A DNA stretch of 64,000 nt from Neolewinella xylanilytica (GCF_002934605.1 NZ_PTJC01000006.1:1116001-1180000); one strand, 5' to 3'. Numbered from the stretch's first letter, positions 9,148-18,347 are shown. Program-made: numbers and translations. The notes: generated by a model from the letters alone, not told the origin.

Positions 9148-10601
9148 ATACCGGCACAACGCATATCCTCGTTAAGTTGCTTACTTTGCTCGTAATTAAC
9201 CCGATCACCTTACCCCTGCCGCTCCAAAACAAACCTTTACTTACCTACGCGCTGCGTAAACTCCTTTATCTGCCATTCAGCCTGTTGCTGCTGAGCCTAG
9301 TTTGTTTTGTACTCTTCCGAGCGATGCCCAGCGATCCGGTTAGCGATCGGATGAGCATCGAAGGGATCCGGCCGGGGGTGAACGACCACGTGTCGTACGA
9401 AAGAACGTACCGCCGGCTCGCCGCCCGGCTTGGCTACGATTTGCCGCCCTTCTACGTTGCCCTGGGGAACGCCGCCCTTCCGGATACCCTGCACCGGATC
9501 GTGCCCCGGTCACGTCGCGAACTGGTCAGGAATTTGGCCTTCCGGTACGGCAACTGGCCCAGGGTACAGGCTTATTACCGGGAGGTATTGCGGGCCTCCA
9601 CCGCCTACCAAGACGAAGCCCTCGTGGCTTCCGCCCGCCGACTCATGCTGCGTAGCGATCCCGTCCGGATCAATCGGGAACTCAACCGAATCAGGGAACT
9701 GCCGGCCGCCGCCGCCCTGCTTACCGCGCACCGCCAAATGGTCGGAGAAGCGAACCGGTCGTCACTTCTATTTCCCCGACTCACCTGGCACGGAACCGAC
9801 AACCAGTACCACCGGTATCTGACCGGCCTCCTCCGGGGCGACCTCGGGGTGTCCTACGCCGACGGTCGGCCGGTGGCCGGTAAGATCGCCGCCGCCCTGC
9901 CGGGTACGGCCATGCTCAACGGCATCACGCTCTTGCTGGTATACCTCCTGGCCGTACCCCTTGGCCTCTATATGGCTTATTACCGGGATACGACCTTCGA
10001 CCGCTGGTCCACCTTGCTCACCTTTCTGGCCTTCGGCCTGCCAGCCTTCTGGGTGGCGACGCTGCTCGCGAATTTTTTTACCACCCCCGCCTTCGGCATG
10101 GACTGGTTTCCCAGTATGGGCTACGGGCGGGTGCCCGAGGGAGCCAGCTGGTGGACGGCGATGCGTATTCGCGCGGCCCACTTGTTTTTGCCGGTCGTTT
10201 GCCTGGCGTACCCCAGCTTCGCCTACGTCTCCCGGCACCTGCGCTCCGCCGCCCTCCAGGAATTGGATAAGCCCTACGTCCGGACCGCCTACATGAAAGG
10301 GCTCACCGGCGGTCAGGTGCTTTGGCGCCACGTATTCCGCAACGCTTCCTTTCCCCTGATTACCATGCTGGGCGGTCTGCTGCCTGCACTCCTGGCGGGC
10401 AGCGTACTGATCGAGCAGATTTTCAATTTGCCGGGGATGGGCGACCTCCTCTACCGGAGTGCTACGGCGCGGGACTGGCCCGTAGTTATTTCCCTTGTCC
10501 TGATCAACGGTCTGCTCACCGTAGTCGGTCTGCTACTTGCCGACATCGGGTACGCCCTGCTGGACCCCCGCGTTCGCCTCGGGAAACTGCCGCCCCGATG
10601 A
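9132..10601 (+). CDS. ABC transporter permease, DppB/OppB type, with enlarged periplasmic loop
   Basis: Integral inner-membrane permease of the oligopeptide/dipeptide importer class. One membrane segment (LLYLPFSLLLLSLVCFVLF) is followed by RAMPSDPVSDRM, then about 160 mostly helical, charged residues before the LLRGDLGVSYADG motif and the five-helix permease core. The EAA-type loop reads YVRTAYMKGLTGGQVLWRHVFRNA. At up to 489 aa it is about 150 residues longer than usual because of that loop. The annotated start is uncertain: the promoter at 9182 suggests TTG 9186 or CTG 9216. Its stop overlaps the next permease (ATGA). No ATPase or binding protein is adjacent. Confidence 0.85.
   Translation: MAEIAYTGTTHILVKLLTLLVINPITLPLPLQNKPLLTYALRKLLYLPFSLLLLSLVCFVLFRAMPSDPVSDRMSIEGIRPGVNDHVSYERTYRRLAARLGYDLPPFYVALGNAALPDTLHRIVPRSRRELVRNLAFRYGNWPRVQAYYREVLRASTAYQDEALVASARRLMLRSDPVRINRELNRIRELPAAAALLTAHRQMVGEANRSSLLFPRLTWHGTDNQYHRYLTGLLRGDLGVSYADGRPVAGKIAAALPGTAMLNGITLLLVYLLAVPLGLYMAYYRDTTFDRWSTLLTFLAFGLPAFWVATLLANFFTTPAFGMDWFPSMGYGRVPEGASWWTAMRIRAAHLFLPVVCLAYPSFAYVSRHLRSAALQELDKPYVRTAYMKGLTGGQVLWRHVFRNASFPLITMLGGLLPALLAGSVLIEQIFNLPGMGDLLYRSATARDWPVVISLVLINGLLTVVGLLLADIGYALLDPRVRLGKLPPR
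9182..9189 (+). promoter_or_regulatory. Promoter box upstream of ABC permease pair
   Basis: TACTTTGC matches TAnnTTTG closely. If used, transcription starts near 9193, inside the longest version of the permease reading frame, so the ATG at 9132 would not be the true start. Confidence 0.45.
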
Positions 10602-11731
10602 GGCGGGGGCGGTGGGCATATTATTTTTTAGGATGGCTGGCCGCGATCGCGCTCCTGGCGGACCTCCTGGCCAACGACCGGCCGATTGTCGCGGGCTACG
10701 CCGACGGGGTATACTTTCCCGCCATCTCCTCCAACGATCGGGTGCAGGTGGAAGCGGCCGGGACACCGGACTGGGCAATTTGGCCGCCGATTCCTTTCCG
10801 CGCATCGACCACGGACCTCTCCCAACCTGGTTACCGCCCCCCCTTCGCCAGCCCACCGGGAGGAGAGCCGGCGCATCTGCTGGGGACCGATCGACTGGGG
10901 CGCGATACGTTGGCCGGTCTGATCAACGGGACCCGGGTAGCGGTATGCGTAGGAGTGGGTAGTCTGTTGATTTCCCTCATCGTGGGGTTGCCGCTCGGGG
11001 CCGTGGCGGGTTTTTTCGGGAATGGCGGACTCCAACTCAGGTTAGCCAATCTGCTTGCCTGTGGATTGGGGGCGACCCTGGGTTTGCTGTACGCCTTGGC
11101 AAGCTTGTTACCGCTGGTGGGGTTCGGGCCATTGTTTTGTCTAATGGTCGTGCTTAGCGTTGGCATCGGGGTCAGCCTGTGTTACCTGGTATTGTGGCCG
11201 CTACGGAAGCATTTTGGGTGGTGGCAACAACCGATCGGACTACCCATTGACTGGTTCGTGTTACTCCTTCTGGAGCTCGCCGTAAGTATTCCCGGCTTGG
11301 TGCTGCTGATCGCGGTGCTCTCCTTCGTGGATCGTCCGCCACTTTATCTCCTGGTATTGGTCATCGGGCTACTCGGCTGGACCCCGATTGCCCGGTTCCT
11401 GCGGGCGGAACTTCTCCGTATCCGGGAGCTACCGTACATCGCGGCGGCCCGGATGGGCGGGGTGGGGGAGCTACGGCTGCTCATCCGGCATGCGCTGCCG
11501 AACGCCCTCGGGCCCGTCGCGGTAGTGGCCTCCTTCATGGTGGGAACGAGCATTTTGGCGGAAGCGATGCTGAGCTTTCTCGGCATTGGGGTACCGTCCG
11601 ATCAGGTCACCTGGGGCAGCCTGCTGCAACAGTCACGCCTACGGCCGGACGCCTGGTGGCTCGCCGTTTTTCCCGGCCTCCTCCTCACGATGACGGTGCT
11701 GGCGTGTAATAGCATACGCCAATCCCGCTAG
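10598..11731 (+). CDS. ABC transporter permease, DppC/OppC type
   Basis: Second permease, 377 aa from the ATG at 10598, overlapping the first by four bases. An N-terminal membrane segment is followed by a periplasmic stretch of about 90 residues and the signature HLLGTDRLGRDTLAGLINGTRV, diagnostic of DppC-type subunits. The cytoplasmic EAA loop is AARMGGVGELRLLIRHALPNALGP and the last helix carries SFLGIGVPSDQVTWGSLL. Together with the upstream gene it forms the membrane channel of a peptide or similar solute importer; the ATP-binding and solute-binding subunits must be encoded elsewhere. Confidence 0.9.
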   Translation: MRRGRWAYYFLGWLAAIALLADLLANDRPIVAGYADGVYFPAISSNDRVQVEAAGTPDWAIWPPIPFRASTTDLSQPGYRPPFASPPGGEPAHLLGTDRLGRDTLAGLINGTRVAVCVGVGSLLISLIVGLPLGAVAGFFGNGGLQLRLANLLACGLGATLGLLYALASLLPLVGFGPLFCLMVVLSVGIGVSLCYLVLWPLRKHFGWWQQPIGLPIDWFVLLLLELAVSIPGLVLLIAVLSFVDRPPLYLLVLVIGLLGWTPIARFLRAELLRIRELPYIAAARMGGVGELRLLIRHALPNALGPVAVVASFMVGTSILAEAMLSFLGIGVPSDQVTWGSLLQQSRLRPDAWWLAVFPGLLLTMTVLACNSIRQSR

Positions 11732-11745
11732 CCCCTGACGTGGCG

Positions 11746-11753
11746 TACTTTCG
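11746..11753 (+). promoter_or_regulatory. Promoter box for cation efflux gene
   Basis: TACTTTCG resembles TAnnTTTG. Its last G lies five bases before the ATG at 11758, so the transcript may be leaderless. Confidence 0.5.
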
Positions 11754-11757
11754 TGGT

Positions 11758-12624
11758 ATGGACAACGAGCAGATGGCCATTCGGACCACGTATTTCAGCA
11801 TTGCCGGCAATACTGCCCTGGCGCTGATCAAGGGGCTGGCCGGCGTCTTCGGCAATTCCTACGCCCTGATTGCGGATGCCATTGAGTCCACCACCGACAT
11901 TTTTAGCTCCATCCTGGTATTGCTCGGCCTTCGCTACGCTAGCAGACCGGCCGACGAGAACCATCCCTATGGCCACGGTAAGATCGAGCCCCTGATTACG
12001 TTTATGGTGGTGGCTTTTTTGGTATTCTCCGCCACCGTTATCGCCTTTGAGAGCATCGAAAACATCCAGACGCCCCACCGGGTGCCCAAGTACTGGACCC
12101 TGTACGTACTCGGGGCCATCATTCTCTGGAAAGAAATGTCGTTTCGGTACGTAATGAGGAGAGGGAAGGAAAGCGGGAGCTCTTCCCTGCAGGCGGATGC
12201 CTGGCACCACCGGAGCGACGCGATCACTTCCGTTACGGCCTTCGTCGGCATTACCACCGCGCTGATCGGCGGCCCCGGTTATGAGAACGCCGACGATTGG
12301 GCCGCGCTTCTCGCTTCGGCCTTCATCTTGTACAATGCCTACCTCATCTTCCGGCCGGCCCTCGGGGAAATCATGGACGAGCACGTTCACGATGATCTGA
12401 TCGAGGAAATTCGCTTGATTGCCAGCGGGGTAGACGGGATCGAAGACACCGAAAAGTGCTACGTCCGCAAGTCCGGCATGCGGTACCACATCGACCTGCA
12501 CGCCCACGTGCGGGGGGAGCTCACCGTACGCCAGGGCCACGATATTGCCCACCGGCTCCAGGACGAACTGCGCCGCGCGCTTCCCCAGCTCGGGCAGGTG
12601 TTGATCCATATCGAACCGGCATAA
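11758..12624 (+). CDS. Cation diffusion facilitator family transporter
   Basis: Inner-membrane divalent metal/proton antiporter of 288 aa. The first helices carry GNSYALIADAIESTTDIFSS, with acidic residues D40, E43 and D47 at the usual metal site, and the fifth helix carries ADAWHHRSDAITS (HHRSD supplies the His and Asp ligands). The C-terminal cytoplasmic domain includes DLHAHVRGELTVRQGHDIAHRLQ, typical of the metal-sensing dimerisation domain. I chose ATG 11758 over GTG 11740 because of the promoter box just upstream. Zinc, iron or manganese specificity cannot be told. Confidence 0.9.
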   Translation: MDNEQMAIRTTYFSIAGNTALALIKGLAGVFGNSYALIADAIESTTDIFSSILVLLGLRYASRPADENHPYGHGKIEPLITFMVVAFLVFSATVIAFESIENIQTPHRVPKYWTLYVLGAIILWKEMSFRYVMRRGKESGSSSLQADAWHHRSDAITSVTAFVGITTALIGGPGYENADDWAALLASAFILYNAYLIFRPALGEIMDEHVHDDLIEEIRLIASGVDGIEDTEKCYVRKSGMRYHIDLHAHVRGELTVRQGHDIAHRLQDELRRALPQLGQVLIHIEPA

Positions 12625-13022
12625 GCGATCCACCTTAAGCACGCCGTTTTTTGCGACGGGGCGCAGGAAATTAGTCTGCCGGGCATACCGGACGCTCGCA
12701 GGTCGCTTACTTTCTACGGTCACGCTCCGGGGTCCGCTGCTCACCACTTACGGCGGAGACCGTCAGGACCTGCGGGCGTCTGGAGCGATGCGGATCCGTT
12801 GGATACCAAAGGACTTTTATGGCGCCGGAGCGCGGGAGAAAAGACTGCCGGGGAAACCGGTCGCTCGCAGGTCATCTACGTTCAACGGCCACACACCGAG
12901 GTACTGAGAACGCTACGACCCGGGAAAATCAGTAGGACGCGCGAGTGTCCGTCAGGGCCTCGTGGTGTCCGGGTCGAAGAGAAGATGGGTAGCAGTCGGT
13001 CCGTAAGCCCGCCCCCATTGAC
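12625..13022. repeat. Intergenic region holding a diverged tandem duplication
   Basis: Roughly 400 bases without a credible gene. Two related segments are present. The clearest core is a 29-base pair of sequences at 12676-12704 and 12845-12873 that match at 26 of 29 positions, each preceded by a GCG-rich block and followed by about 30 bases of weaker similarity. A later match (CCGTCAGG at 12760 and 12949) continues the register with a 20-base insertion. This looks like an old duplication of a unit of about 150-170 bases. The weak reading frames here have no recognisable protein features. Confidence 0.55.
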
Positions 13023-13031
13023 TACCTTTGC
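13023..13031 (+). promoter_or_regulatory. Promoter for purM, probably leaderless
   Basis: TACCTTTGC is a near-perfect Bacteroidota -7 element. The G at 13030 is exactly five bases before the A of the purM ATG at 13035, so the first base of the start codon is the expected transcription start. Confidence 0.65.
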
Positions 13032-13034
13032 CGC

Positions 13035-14210
13035 ATGTCCAGTAAATACGAGCAGCGGGGCGTGAGCGCCACCAAATCCGAAGTACACGAGGCGATCGAA
13101 GGCCTCGATAAGGGCCTCTACCCGCGGGCCTTCTGTAAGGTCCTGCCCGACGTGGTTGGGGGTGACGATGCCTGGTGCAACGTGATGCACGCCGACACGG
13201 CGGGAACGAAGACCAGCCTGGCCTATCTGTACTGGCGAGAAACGGGTGATCTCAGCGTGTGGGAAGGTATCGTGCAGGATAGCCTGGTGATGAACCTGGA
13301 CGATATGGGCTGCGTCGGCGCCGTCGATAATATCCTGATCTCCTCCACCATCGGCCGGAATAAGAACCGGATTCCAGGAGAGGTGCTGAAAACCATCATC
13401 CAGGGAGCGGAGAAGTTCAAGGACCGGATGGCCGCGCACGGTGTCGGCCTTCACCTTACCGGCGGAGAAACCGCCGACGTAGGCGACATCGTCCGGACCA
13501 TCGACGTAGGCTACACCACCTTCGCCCGCCTGCGCCGCGACGAAGTGATCGTCAACGACATCCGGCCCGGCAACGTGATCGTGGGGCTGGCCAGCTACGG
13601 ACAGGCCACCTACGAGGATGCCTACAACGGTGGCATGGGCAGCAACGGCCTCACCAGTGCGCGCCACGACGTATTCCATAAGGACTACGCAGATAAATAC
13701 CCCGAAAGCTTCGATCCGGAGGTGCCGCGGGAAGTGGTCTACACCGGCAGTCGCTCCCTCACCGAAACGATTACCGTGGAGGGACAGGAAACCACCGTCG
13801 GCAAGCTCGTGCTGAGCCCGACCCGGACTTACCTGCCCGTCCTGAAACGGCTGTTAGCCGAGATCGGCCCCGGGCTGAGCGGCCTGATTCACTGCACCGG
13901 TGGTGCCCAGACCAAGGTGATCAAGTTCATCGACAAAGACGTACGCATCATCAAGGATAAGCTCTTCCCCGTACCGCCGCTCTTCGACCTGATCCGGAAC
14001 GAAAGCGGCACCGACTGGCGGGAAATGTACCAGGTCTTCAACATGGGCCACCGCCTGGAGGCCTACGTCGGGGAACGCGACGCACAGACGGTCATCGATA
14101 TTGCCGGCTCCTTCGGTATTGACGCCAAGGTCATCGGGCACGTCGAGCGGGGCGAGCGGGCCGAAGTGCGGGTCACTACCCCGGAGCGCGTGGAAACCTA
14201 CACGGACTAA
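13035..14210 (+). CDS. purM: Phosphoribosylformylglycinamidine cyclo-ligase (AIR synthase)
   Basis: Cytosolic purine-biosynthesis enzyme (391 aa) that closes the imidazole ring of AIR using ATP. It belongs to the longer Bacteroidota form: it begins YEQRGVSATKSEVHEAI, has HADTAGTKTSLAY and DDMGCVGAVDNILISSTIGRNK for the N-terminal half of the active site, GGETADVGDIVRT near residue 145, and GGMGSNGLTSARHDVF near residue 200. It stands alone, with no other pur gene nearby. Its TAA abuts the stop codon of the convergent DoxX-like gene with no base between them, leaving no room for a separate terminator. Confidence 0.93.
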   Translation: MSSKYEQRGVSATKSEVHEAIEGLDKGLYPRAFCKVLPDVVGGDDAWCNVMHADTAGTKTSLAYLYWRETGDLSVWEGIVQDSLVMNLDDMGCVGAVDNILISSTIGRNKNRIPGEVLKTIIQGAEKFKDRMAAHGVGLHLTGGETADVGDIVRTIDVGYTTFARLRRDEVIVNDIRPGNVIVGLASYGQATYEDAYNGGMGSNGLTSARHDVFHKDYADKYPESFDPEVPREVVYTGSRSLTETITVEGQETTVGKLVLSPTRTYLPVLKRLLAEIGPGLSGLIHCTGGAQTKVIKFIDKDVRIIKDKLFPVPPLFDLIRNESGTDWREMYQVFNMGHRLEAYVGERDAQTVIDIAGSFGIDAKVIGHVERGERAEVRVTTPERVETYTD

Positions 14211-15449
14211 TTAGTACTGGTAGCGATTGTAGGGGACCTCGTTGACCCAGTGCAGCCCTCGGTTTATGCCGAAACCTGCGAGGTCCACGGTTTTCGTTTG
14301 AATGGTAACGGTTTCGTAAGTCGTTCGACCCGTGAGTTTCAGTCCCTGTTCGGTCGCTTCGTAGTGTAAGGCCATATACAGCTCACCGGTACCGGGATGG
14401 AGTAATTGCAGATGCTGGCGCATGGTGTCAATGTCACAGGTATAATGCTGGATGGTATTATCCAGATGGGTGACCGCGGCGTATCGGGGTCGGTCGAAAA
14501 TGATGCGTCGCCAGTGCCGGGTATCGGTGACCAAGGGCGGGATGAGCCGGTCGTTCGCGTACATTTCGGTCACCTCGTATACTCCGTACAGCGGCGATTG
14601 CCCCCGGAAACCTTTCATGACTGCCACGCTGGCCCCGACCGTAAGCAGCGTAAGGACGGCCACGCTCACGTATTTCGCCGCCGAAAGGACCGCATTGCCC
14701 CTATTTGAGCGCAGCGGACCCCGCAAGGAGCCGGCGGCAATCGGGCGATTGGCCATGAACTGCCACAGTCGCGCGCGATCTTGCCAAATAATCACCAGGG
14801 CATACAGGATAAGCTGTGCACTGAATAGCTTTACCGGTACATCGTAGCTGAGGTTAAGCATCAGCACGTGCACCATGATGCCCAGCGTCAAAAGAGCTCC
14901 GGCGGTCCGGGTGCGGCGGGGAAGCAGCAGGACACCGGCCAGAACTTCCACCAGGCCGGTGAAGATCACGTAAGGGCGAGAATAGCCCATGAAAGTCCAA
15001 AGCAGATGCATCGGCGACGACCGCCCGTACGTTTCGTAAAGCGCCATCAGCGGAGGACGGACGAACTGTAAGCGAAACAGCTTGGCGAAGCCATAGATCA
15101 GCAGGTAATACGATAGCGCGAACGCCAGGAAGCATAGGATCCACCGCGGCCAGCCCGAACGGCGGGGCCGGTCCTTCCAGATGGCCGTGATCAAGCCACC
15201 CGCCACGGCGGCCATCAGGATGAGCGTGAGAAAGTAGAGCCAGTTGTACAGTCCGTCGCCGCTACCGCTGTCCGCGTAGCGAATTATCTCGCCCGTACCG
15301 AGGAGGTGTCGGGAAACCAAATTGACCAGGGGCTCGTACAGCCGGTTATAGTACGACCGAACGCCGCTGAGGAGGTCGCCCACCACGAAGGGTAGAGGAA
15401 GTAATAAGAGGGTAAAGAAGGCATAAGTGGTATTTCGGATCCAGGGCAT
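14211..15449 (-). CDS. DoxX-like multi-pass membrane protein
   Basis: Membrane protein of 412 aa with about seven or eight hydrophobic helices in the first 300 residues. The middle section (YGFAKLFRLQF, then a PYVIFTGLVEVLAGVLLLPRRTRTAGALL stretch with a following MVHVLMLNLSYDVPVKL) matches the DoxX/TQO-small-subunit-like fold. The last 110 residues are soluble, with alternating strands (YGVYEVTEMYANDRLIPPL onward), and probably lie outside the membrane as a lipocalin-like or barrel domain. Function is unknown; DoxX relatives occur in respiratory and redox complexes. It is convergent with purM. Confidence 0.7.
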   Translation of the reverse strand: MPWIRNTTYAFFTLLLLPLPFVVGDLLSGVRSYYNRLYEPLVNLVSRHLLGTGEIIRYADSGSGDGLYNWLYFLTLILMAAVAGGLITAIWKDRPRRSGWPRWILCFLAFALSYYLLIYGFAKLFRLQFVRPPLMALYETYGRSSPMHLLWTFMGYSRPYVIFTGLVEVLAGVLLLPRRTRTAGALLTLGIMVHVLMLNLSYDVPVKLFSAQLILYALVIIWQDRARLWQFMANRPIAAGSLRGPLRSNRGNAVLSAAKYVSVAVLTLLTVGASVAVMKGFRGQSPLYGVYEVTEMYANDRLIPPLVTDTRHWRRIIFDRPRYAAVTHLDNTIQHYTCDIDTMRQHLQLLHPGTGELYMALHYEATEQGLKLTGRTTYETVTIQTKTVDLAGFGINRGLHWVNEVPYNRYQY

Positions 15450-15510
15450 CCTCTGTTGGGGTCGGTGTTGCCATCCAAGTTAGGCGATGCCCTTCTAGCC
15501 GCCAATTCCG

Positions 15511-15936
15511 CTACCCGTTCAACTGCTTCGCGAACAGCCGTGAGATATCCTTAAAGGCCTTAAACTCCAGCGCATTCCCCGCCGGGTCATAGAAGAACAT
15601 GGTGTACTGCTCGCCGGGCAGGCCCACGAAGCGTACGTAGGGCTCGATTTCGAATTTGACGCCGTGACCCCGCAGGCGTTCGGCGAAGGCCTCGAACTGC
15701 TCCCACTCGAGGACCACGCCGAAGTGGGGGACCGGGACGTGCTTCCCGTCTACCTCGTTGCGGTGGTCGGGTTCTTGCTTTTTCGGGGCTAAGTGGGCGA
15801 CCAGTTGGTGGCCAAAGAGATCAAAGTCGATCCATTCGGTATCGGTACGCCCCTCTGGGCAACCCAAAACGGTACCGTAAAAGTTGCGGGCAGCTTCGAG
15901 GTCGTCAACGGGGGCGGCCAGGTGAAAGGGTTGCAT
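15511..15936 (-). CDS. VOC-family (glyoxalase/dioxygenase fold) protein
   Basis: Cytosolic protein of 141 aa made of two beta-alpha-beta-beta-beta modules. Residues 3-24 ([21 protein letters not shown]) and the C-terminal half ([15 protein letters not shown]) carry the family pattern. Likely metal ligands are H5, H72-region and E133, as in many VOC enzymes. The family includes lyases, dioxygenases and resistance proteins, so the substrate cannot be assigned. It stands alone between a membrane protein and an outer-membrane protein gene. Confidence 0.85.
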   Translation of the reverse strand: MQPFHLAAPVDDLEAARNFYGTVLGCPEGRTDTEWIDFDLFGHQLVAHLAPKKQEPDHRNEVDGKHVPVPHFGVVLEWEQFEAFAERLRGHGVKFEIEPYVRFVGLPGEQYTMFFYDPAGNALEFKAFKDISRLFAKQLNG

Positions 15937-16102
15937 ATGCGGGGAATTTAGCGAGTCGGTCGAAATATGACGGCCGAAAGCTACTGAAAATTTGGAAGCG
16001 AATACGGCCTACGGTCGGGAGGGGATGCACCTTTAAGGAAGTGATAAAAAGTTGCGCGGTACGATTCATTCCCTGAACTTAAGATCGCCTAAACCCCCAC
16101 CC

Positions 16103-16846
16103 ATGCTGTTCCGTATACTAACGCTGGCCCTGATTACGGCCTCCCTTTCCCTTCCGGCCCAGTCGAACCCCAGCCCCCGGGCCGAAGCGCCGCCCTGGCT
16201 ATTCCTTGACAGCCGCGTGTCCCTAGCCTTCGCAGATATCCGGACGGGAAGCGAATACACCACCGCGGAAAACACGAGAAGTCTGGCGGTTCGGCTGATG
16301 GCCAGGAAGCACCTCAGTCCTTGGCTCAGTGCGGGCGGAGGTCTGGGACTGGGAAACCGAAGTTTCCGCCTGGCCAGTACCTACGATCGCTACCTCCGCC
16401 AGAATTTTCCGCCCAATACGTTCCCAGATGAGATCGACTGGTTCAACCGGCTCGAATATTCCGATCTGCATTTGGAGGTTCCCCTGGACATCCGCGCCGA
16501 GGTACTTGGTGTGGGGCCGGGCGCGCTTTATCTGCGGACGGGCACCGCCTGGCTGATACCCCTGCATACCCGAAACGAAAACTACCGCGTCTACGACAAC
16601 CGACCGGAACCCGCCCTGATGCCGGAGGCCAGGCTAAATTCGCCGATCACGAATATCCTGAGTACCGGTATCGGGTTTATCGCCAAGGATCGGCCGGATT
16701 ACCGTTGGTATCTGGAGCTGAACTACGACTGGAGTACGTCCGATACCGTCCGCGCTGTACCTCCCGACCAACAGGATTCCCGTAGCCGGCATTTCCCCGA
16801 CCTGCGCGCCCGGCAGCTGGGCATCCTTTTCGGAATAGCCCTATAG
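16103..16846 (+). CDS. Hypothetical outer-membrane beta-barrel protein
   Basis: Exported protein of 247 aa from the ATG at 16103, where the signal peptide (about 20 residues, ending LSLPAQS) begins; the longer frame from 16052 adds a non-signal-like extension. The mature part consists of alternating hydrophobic/polar strands ending with ARQLGILFGIAL, the pattern of a small outer-membrane barrel. No further family is recognisable. It overlaps the convergent methyltransferase gene by six bases, sharing both stop codons. Confidence 0.6.
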   Translation: MLFRILTLALITASLSLPAQSNPSPRAEAPPWLFLDSRVSLAFADIRTGSEYTTAENTRSLAVRLMARKHLSPWLSAGGGLGLGNRSFRLASTYDRYLRQNFPPNTFPDEIDWFNRLEYSDLHLEVPLDIRAEVLGVGPGALYLRTGTAWLIPLHTRNENYRVYDNRPEPALMPEARLNSPITNILSTGIGFIAKDRPDYRWYLELNYDWSTSDTVRAVPPDQQDSRSRHFPDLRARQLGILFGIAL

Positions 16847-17407
16847 AGGCGTTTTTTCCGGTGACCCCGACCGCAGCTGCCGACTCAACTCCCATACCGC
16901 CATACCCGCACTCACGGCGACGTTGAGGCTGTGCTTGGTACCGTACTGCTGGATCTCGATGGTTCCGGTAGCCGCATCGATGATATTCTGGCTTACGCCC
17001 TTCACCTCATTGCCCACCACCAGGTAAAGGGGGAGAGGATCCGTGACCCGGAAAGCATGGAGCGATGTGCTGGCGTGCGTTTGTTCGAGGCATTGCACCT
17101 GCGCGCCGGCGCCCATCAATTCCTTTACCAACTGTACGCAGTCCGCGTGATACGACCAGGAAACCGAAGCGGTCGCCCCCAGTGCCGTCTTGAGAATATC
17201 GCGGTGGGGTGGGGTAGCGGTGATGCCGCAGAGGTGAAGGTGCTGTAGCGCGAAGCCGTCGGCCGTGCGAAAGAGGCTCCCTACGTTGTTGGCGGAACGG
17301 ATGTCATCGAGAATCAAACAGAGGGGCGTTTTCTTCGCGTCGGCGAATTCTCGCGGCGATAGGCGCCCCAGTTCTTCCATGCTCCGTTTGCGACGGCTGT
17401 CCATCAT
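16841..17407 (-). CDS. TrmH/SpoU-family RNA 2'-O-methyltransferase
   Basis: SPOUT-class methyltransferase of 188 aa. The three SpoU motifs are visible: LILDDIRSANNVGSLFRTADGF, YLVVGNEVKGVS, and IEIQQYGTKHSLNVAVSAGMAVWEL, which form the knotted SAM-binding site. It has no N-terminal substrate-binding domain, so it resembles the compact Bacteroidota form. tRNA or 23S rRNA could be the target. The start ATG at 17407 (a second ATG follows at once) is chosen because a TACCTTTGC promoter box ends five bases upstream. Confidence 0.9.
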   Translation of the reverse strand: MMDSRRKRSMEELGRLSPREFADAKKTPLCLILDDIRSANNVGSLFRTADGFALQHLHLCGITATPPHRDILKTALGATASVSWSYHADCVQLVKELMGAGAQVQCLEQTHASTSLHAFRVTDPLPLYLVVGNEVKGVSQNIIDAATGTIEIQQYGTKHSLNVAVSAGMAVWELSRQLRSGSPEKTPL

Positions 17408-17411
17408 GACC

Positions 17412-17420
17412 GCAAAGGTA
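17412..17420 (-). promoter_or_regulatory. Promoter for SpoU methyltransferase
   Basis: Minus-strand TACCTTTGC; its G is six bases from the ATG at 17407, so the mRNA has essentially no leader. It sits just downstream of the rpoD terminator hairpin. Confidence 0.6.
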
Positions 17421-17421
17421 A

Positions 17422-17453
17422 TAGGGCCTCCCCGATTCATCGGAGAGGCCCTA
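17422..17453. terminator. Hairpin between rpoD and the methyltransferase gene
   Basis: TAGGGCCTC at 17422-17430 pairs with GAGGCCCTA at 17445-17453, with an inner CCGAT/ATCGG stem. It follows the rpoD stop codon on the minus strand without a long U-run. Confidence 0.65.
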
Positions 17454-17477
17454 CTAACGAATGAAAAAACTGAAAGA

Positions 17478-18347
17478 CTAGTTACCTAAGTAGTTCTTCA
17501 GCAGCTTGCTACGGTTAGCTCCCCGCAGCTTATTGATGGCCTTATCCTTGATCTGGCGAACCCGTTCGCGCGTAAGGCCAAACTTCTCGCCGATGTCTTC
17601 CAGGCTCATCGGGTGCTCGACGCCGATGCCGTAATAGAGCTTGATGACGTCACACTGCCGCTCGGTGAGGGTACCGAGGCTGCGGTCGATCTCGCGGCGA
17701 AGGGATTCTTTGTATTCCAGGGCGGAGTCGGTACCGGGCGTAGCGGTATTGGCCAGTACGTCGAGCAGGCTGTTGTCTTCACCTTCGACGAAGGGGGCGT
17801 CCATGCTGACGTGGCGGGCGGCGACCCCAAGGGTGGTTTCGACCTCGTCGGCGTTGATTTCCAACTGCTCGGCGAGTTCTTCGCTACTCGGCTCGCGCTC
17901 GAAGGTTTGCTCCAGCTGGCTGAAGGCTTTGTTGATCTTGTTGAGGCTACCTACCTTGTTGAGGGGCAGGCGGACGATCCGGCTCTGCTCGGCGAGGGCC
18001 TGCAGGATAGACTGGCGGATCCACCAGACCGCATAGGAGATGAATTTGAAACCACGGGTTTCGTCGAAGCGCTGGGCGGCCTTGATCAAGCCCAGGTTGC
18101 CTTCGTTGATGAGGTCGGAGAGACTCAGGCCCTGGTTTTGGTACTGCTTGGCGACGGAGACGACGAAACGAAGGTTGGCTTTGGTGAGCTTCTCAAGGGC
18201 GATCTGGTCTCCCTGCTTAATGCGCTTGGCGAGGTCGACTTCTTCCTCCGGCGTCAGCAGGTCTACTTTACCTATCTCTTGCAGGTACTTTTCAAGCGAC
18301 TGACTCTCGCGGTTCGTTATCGACTTCGTTATCTTAAGCTGTCTCAT
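17478..18347 (-). CDS. rpoD: Primary RNA polymerase sigma factor (sigma-70, Bacteroidota short form)
   Basis: Protein of 289 aa. It lacks region 1.1 and starts almost directly with region 1.2 ([26 protein letters not shown]). Region 2 contains [36 protein letters not shown] and [16 protein letters not shown], region 3 follows, and region 4 ends with [27 protein letters not shown]. This short housekeeping sigma recognises the TTTG (-33) and TAnnTTTG (-7) promoters of the phylum, which are visible at many genes in this window. Transcribed alone; its own upstream region has a TAATTTTGC box. Confidence 0.96.
   Translation of the reverse strand: MRQLKITKSITNRESQSLEKYLQEIGKVDLLTPEEEVDLAKRIKQGDQIALEKLTKANLRFVVSVAKQYQNQGLSLSDLINEGNLGLIKAAQRFDETRGFKFISYAVWWIRQSILQALAEQSRIVRLPLNKVGSLNKINKAFSQLEQTFEREPSSEELAEQLEINADEVETTLGVAARHVSMDAPFVEGEDNSLLDVLANTATPGTDSALEYKESLRREIDRSLGTLTERQCDVIKLYYGIGVEHPMSLEDIGEKFGLTRERVRQIKDKAINKLRGANRSKLLKNYLGN

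Noticed and set aside
12799-13065. Possible 88-codon gene before purM
   Set aside because: It overlaps the purM promoter and start, has low-complexity Arg-rich composition, and lies in the duplicated intergenic region.
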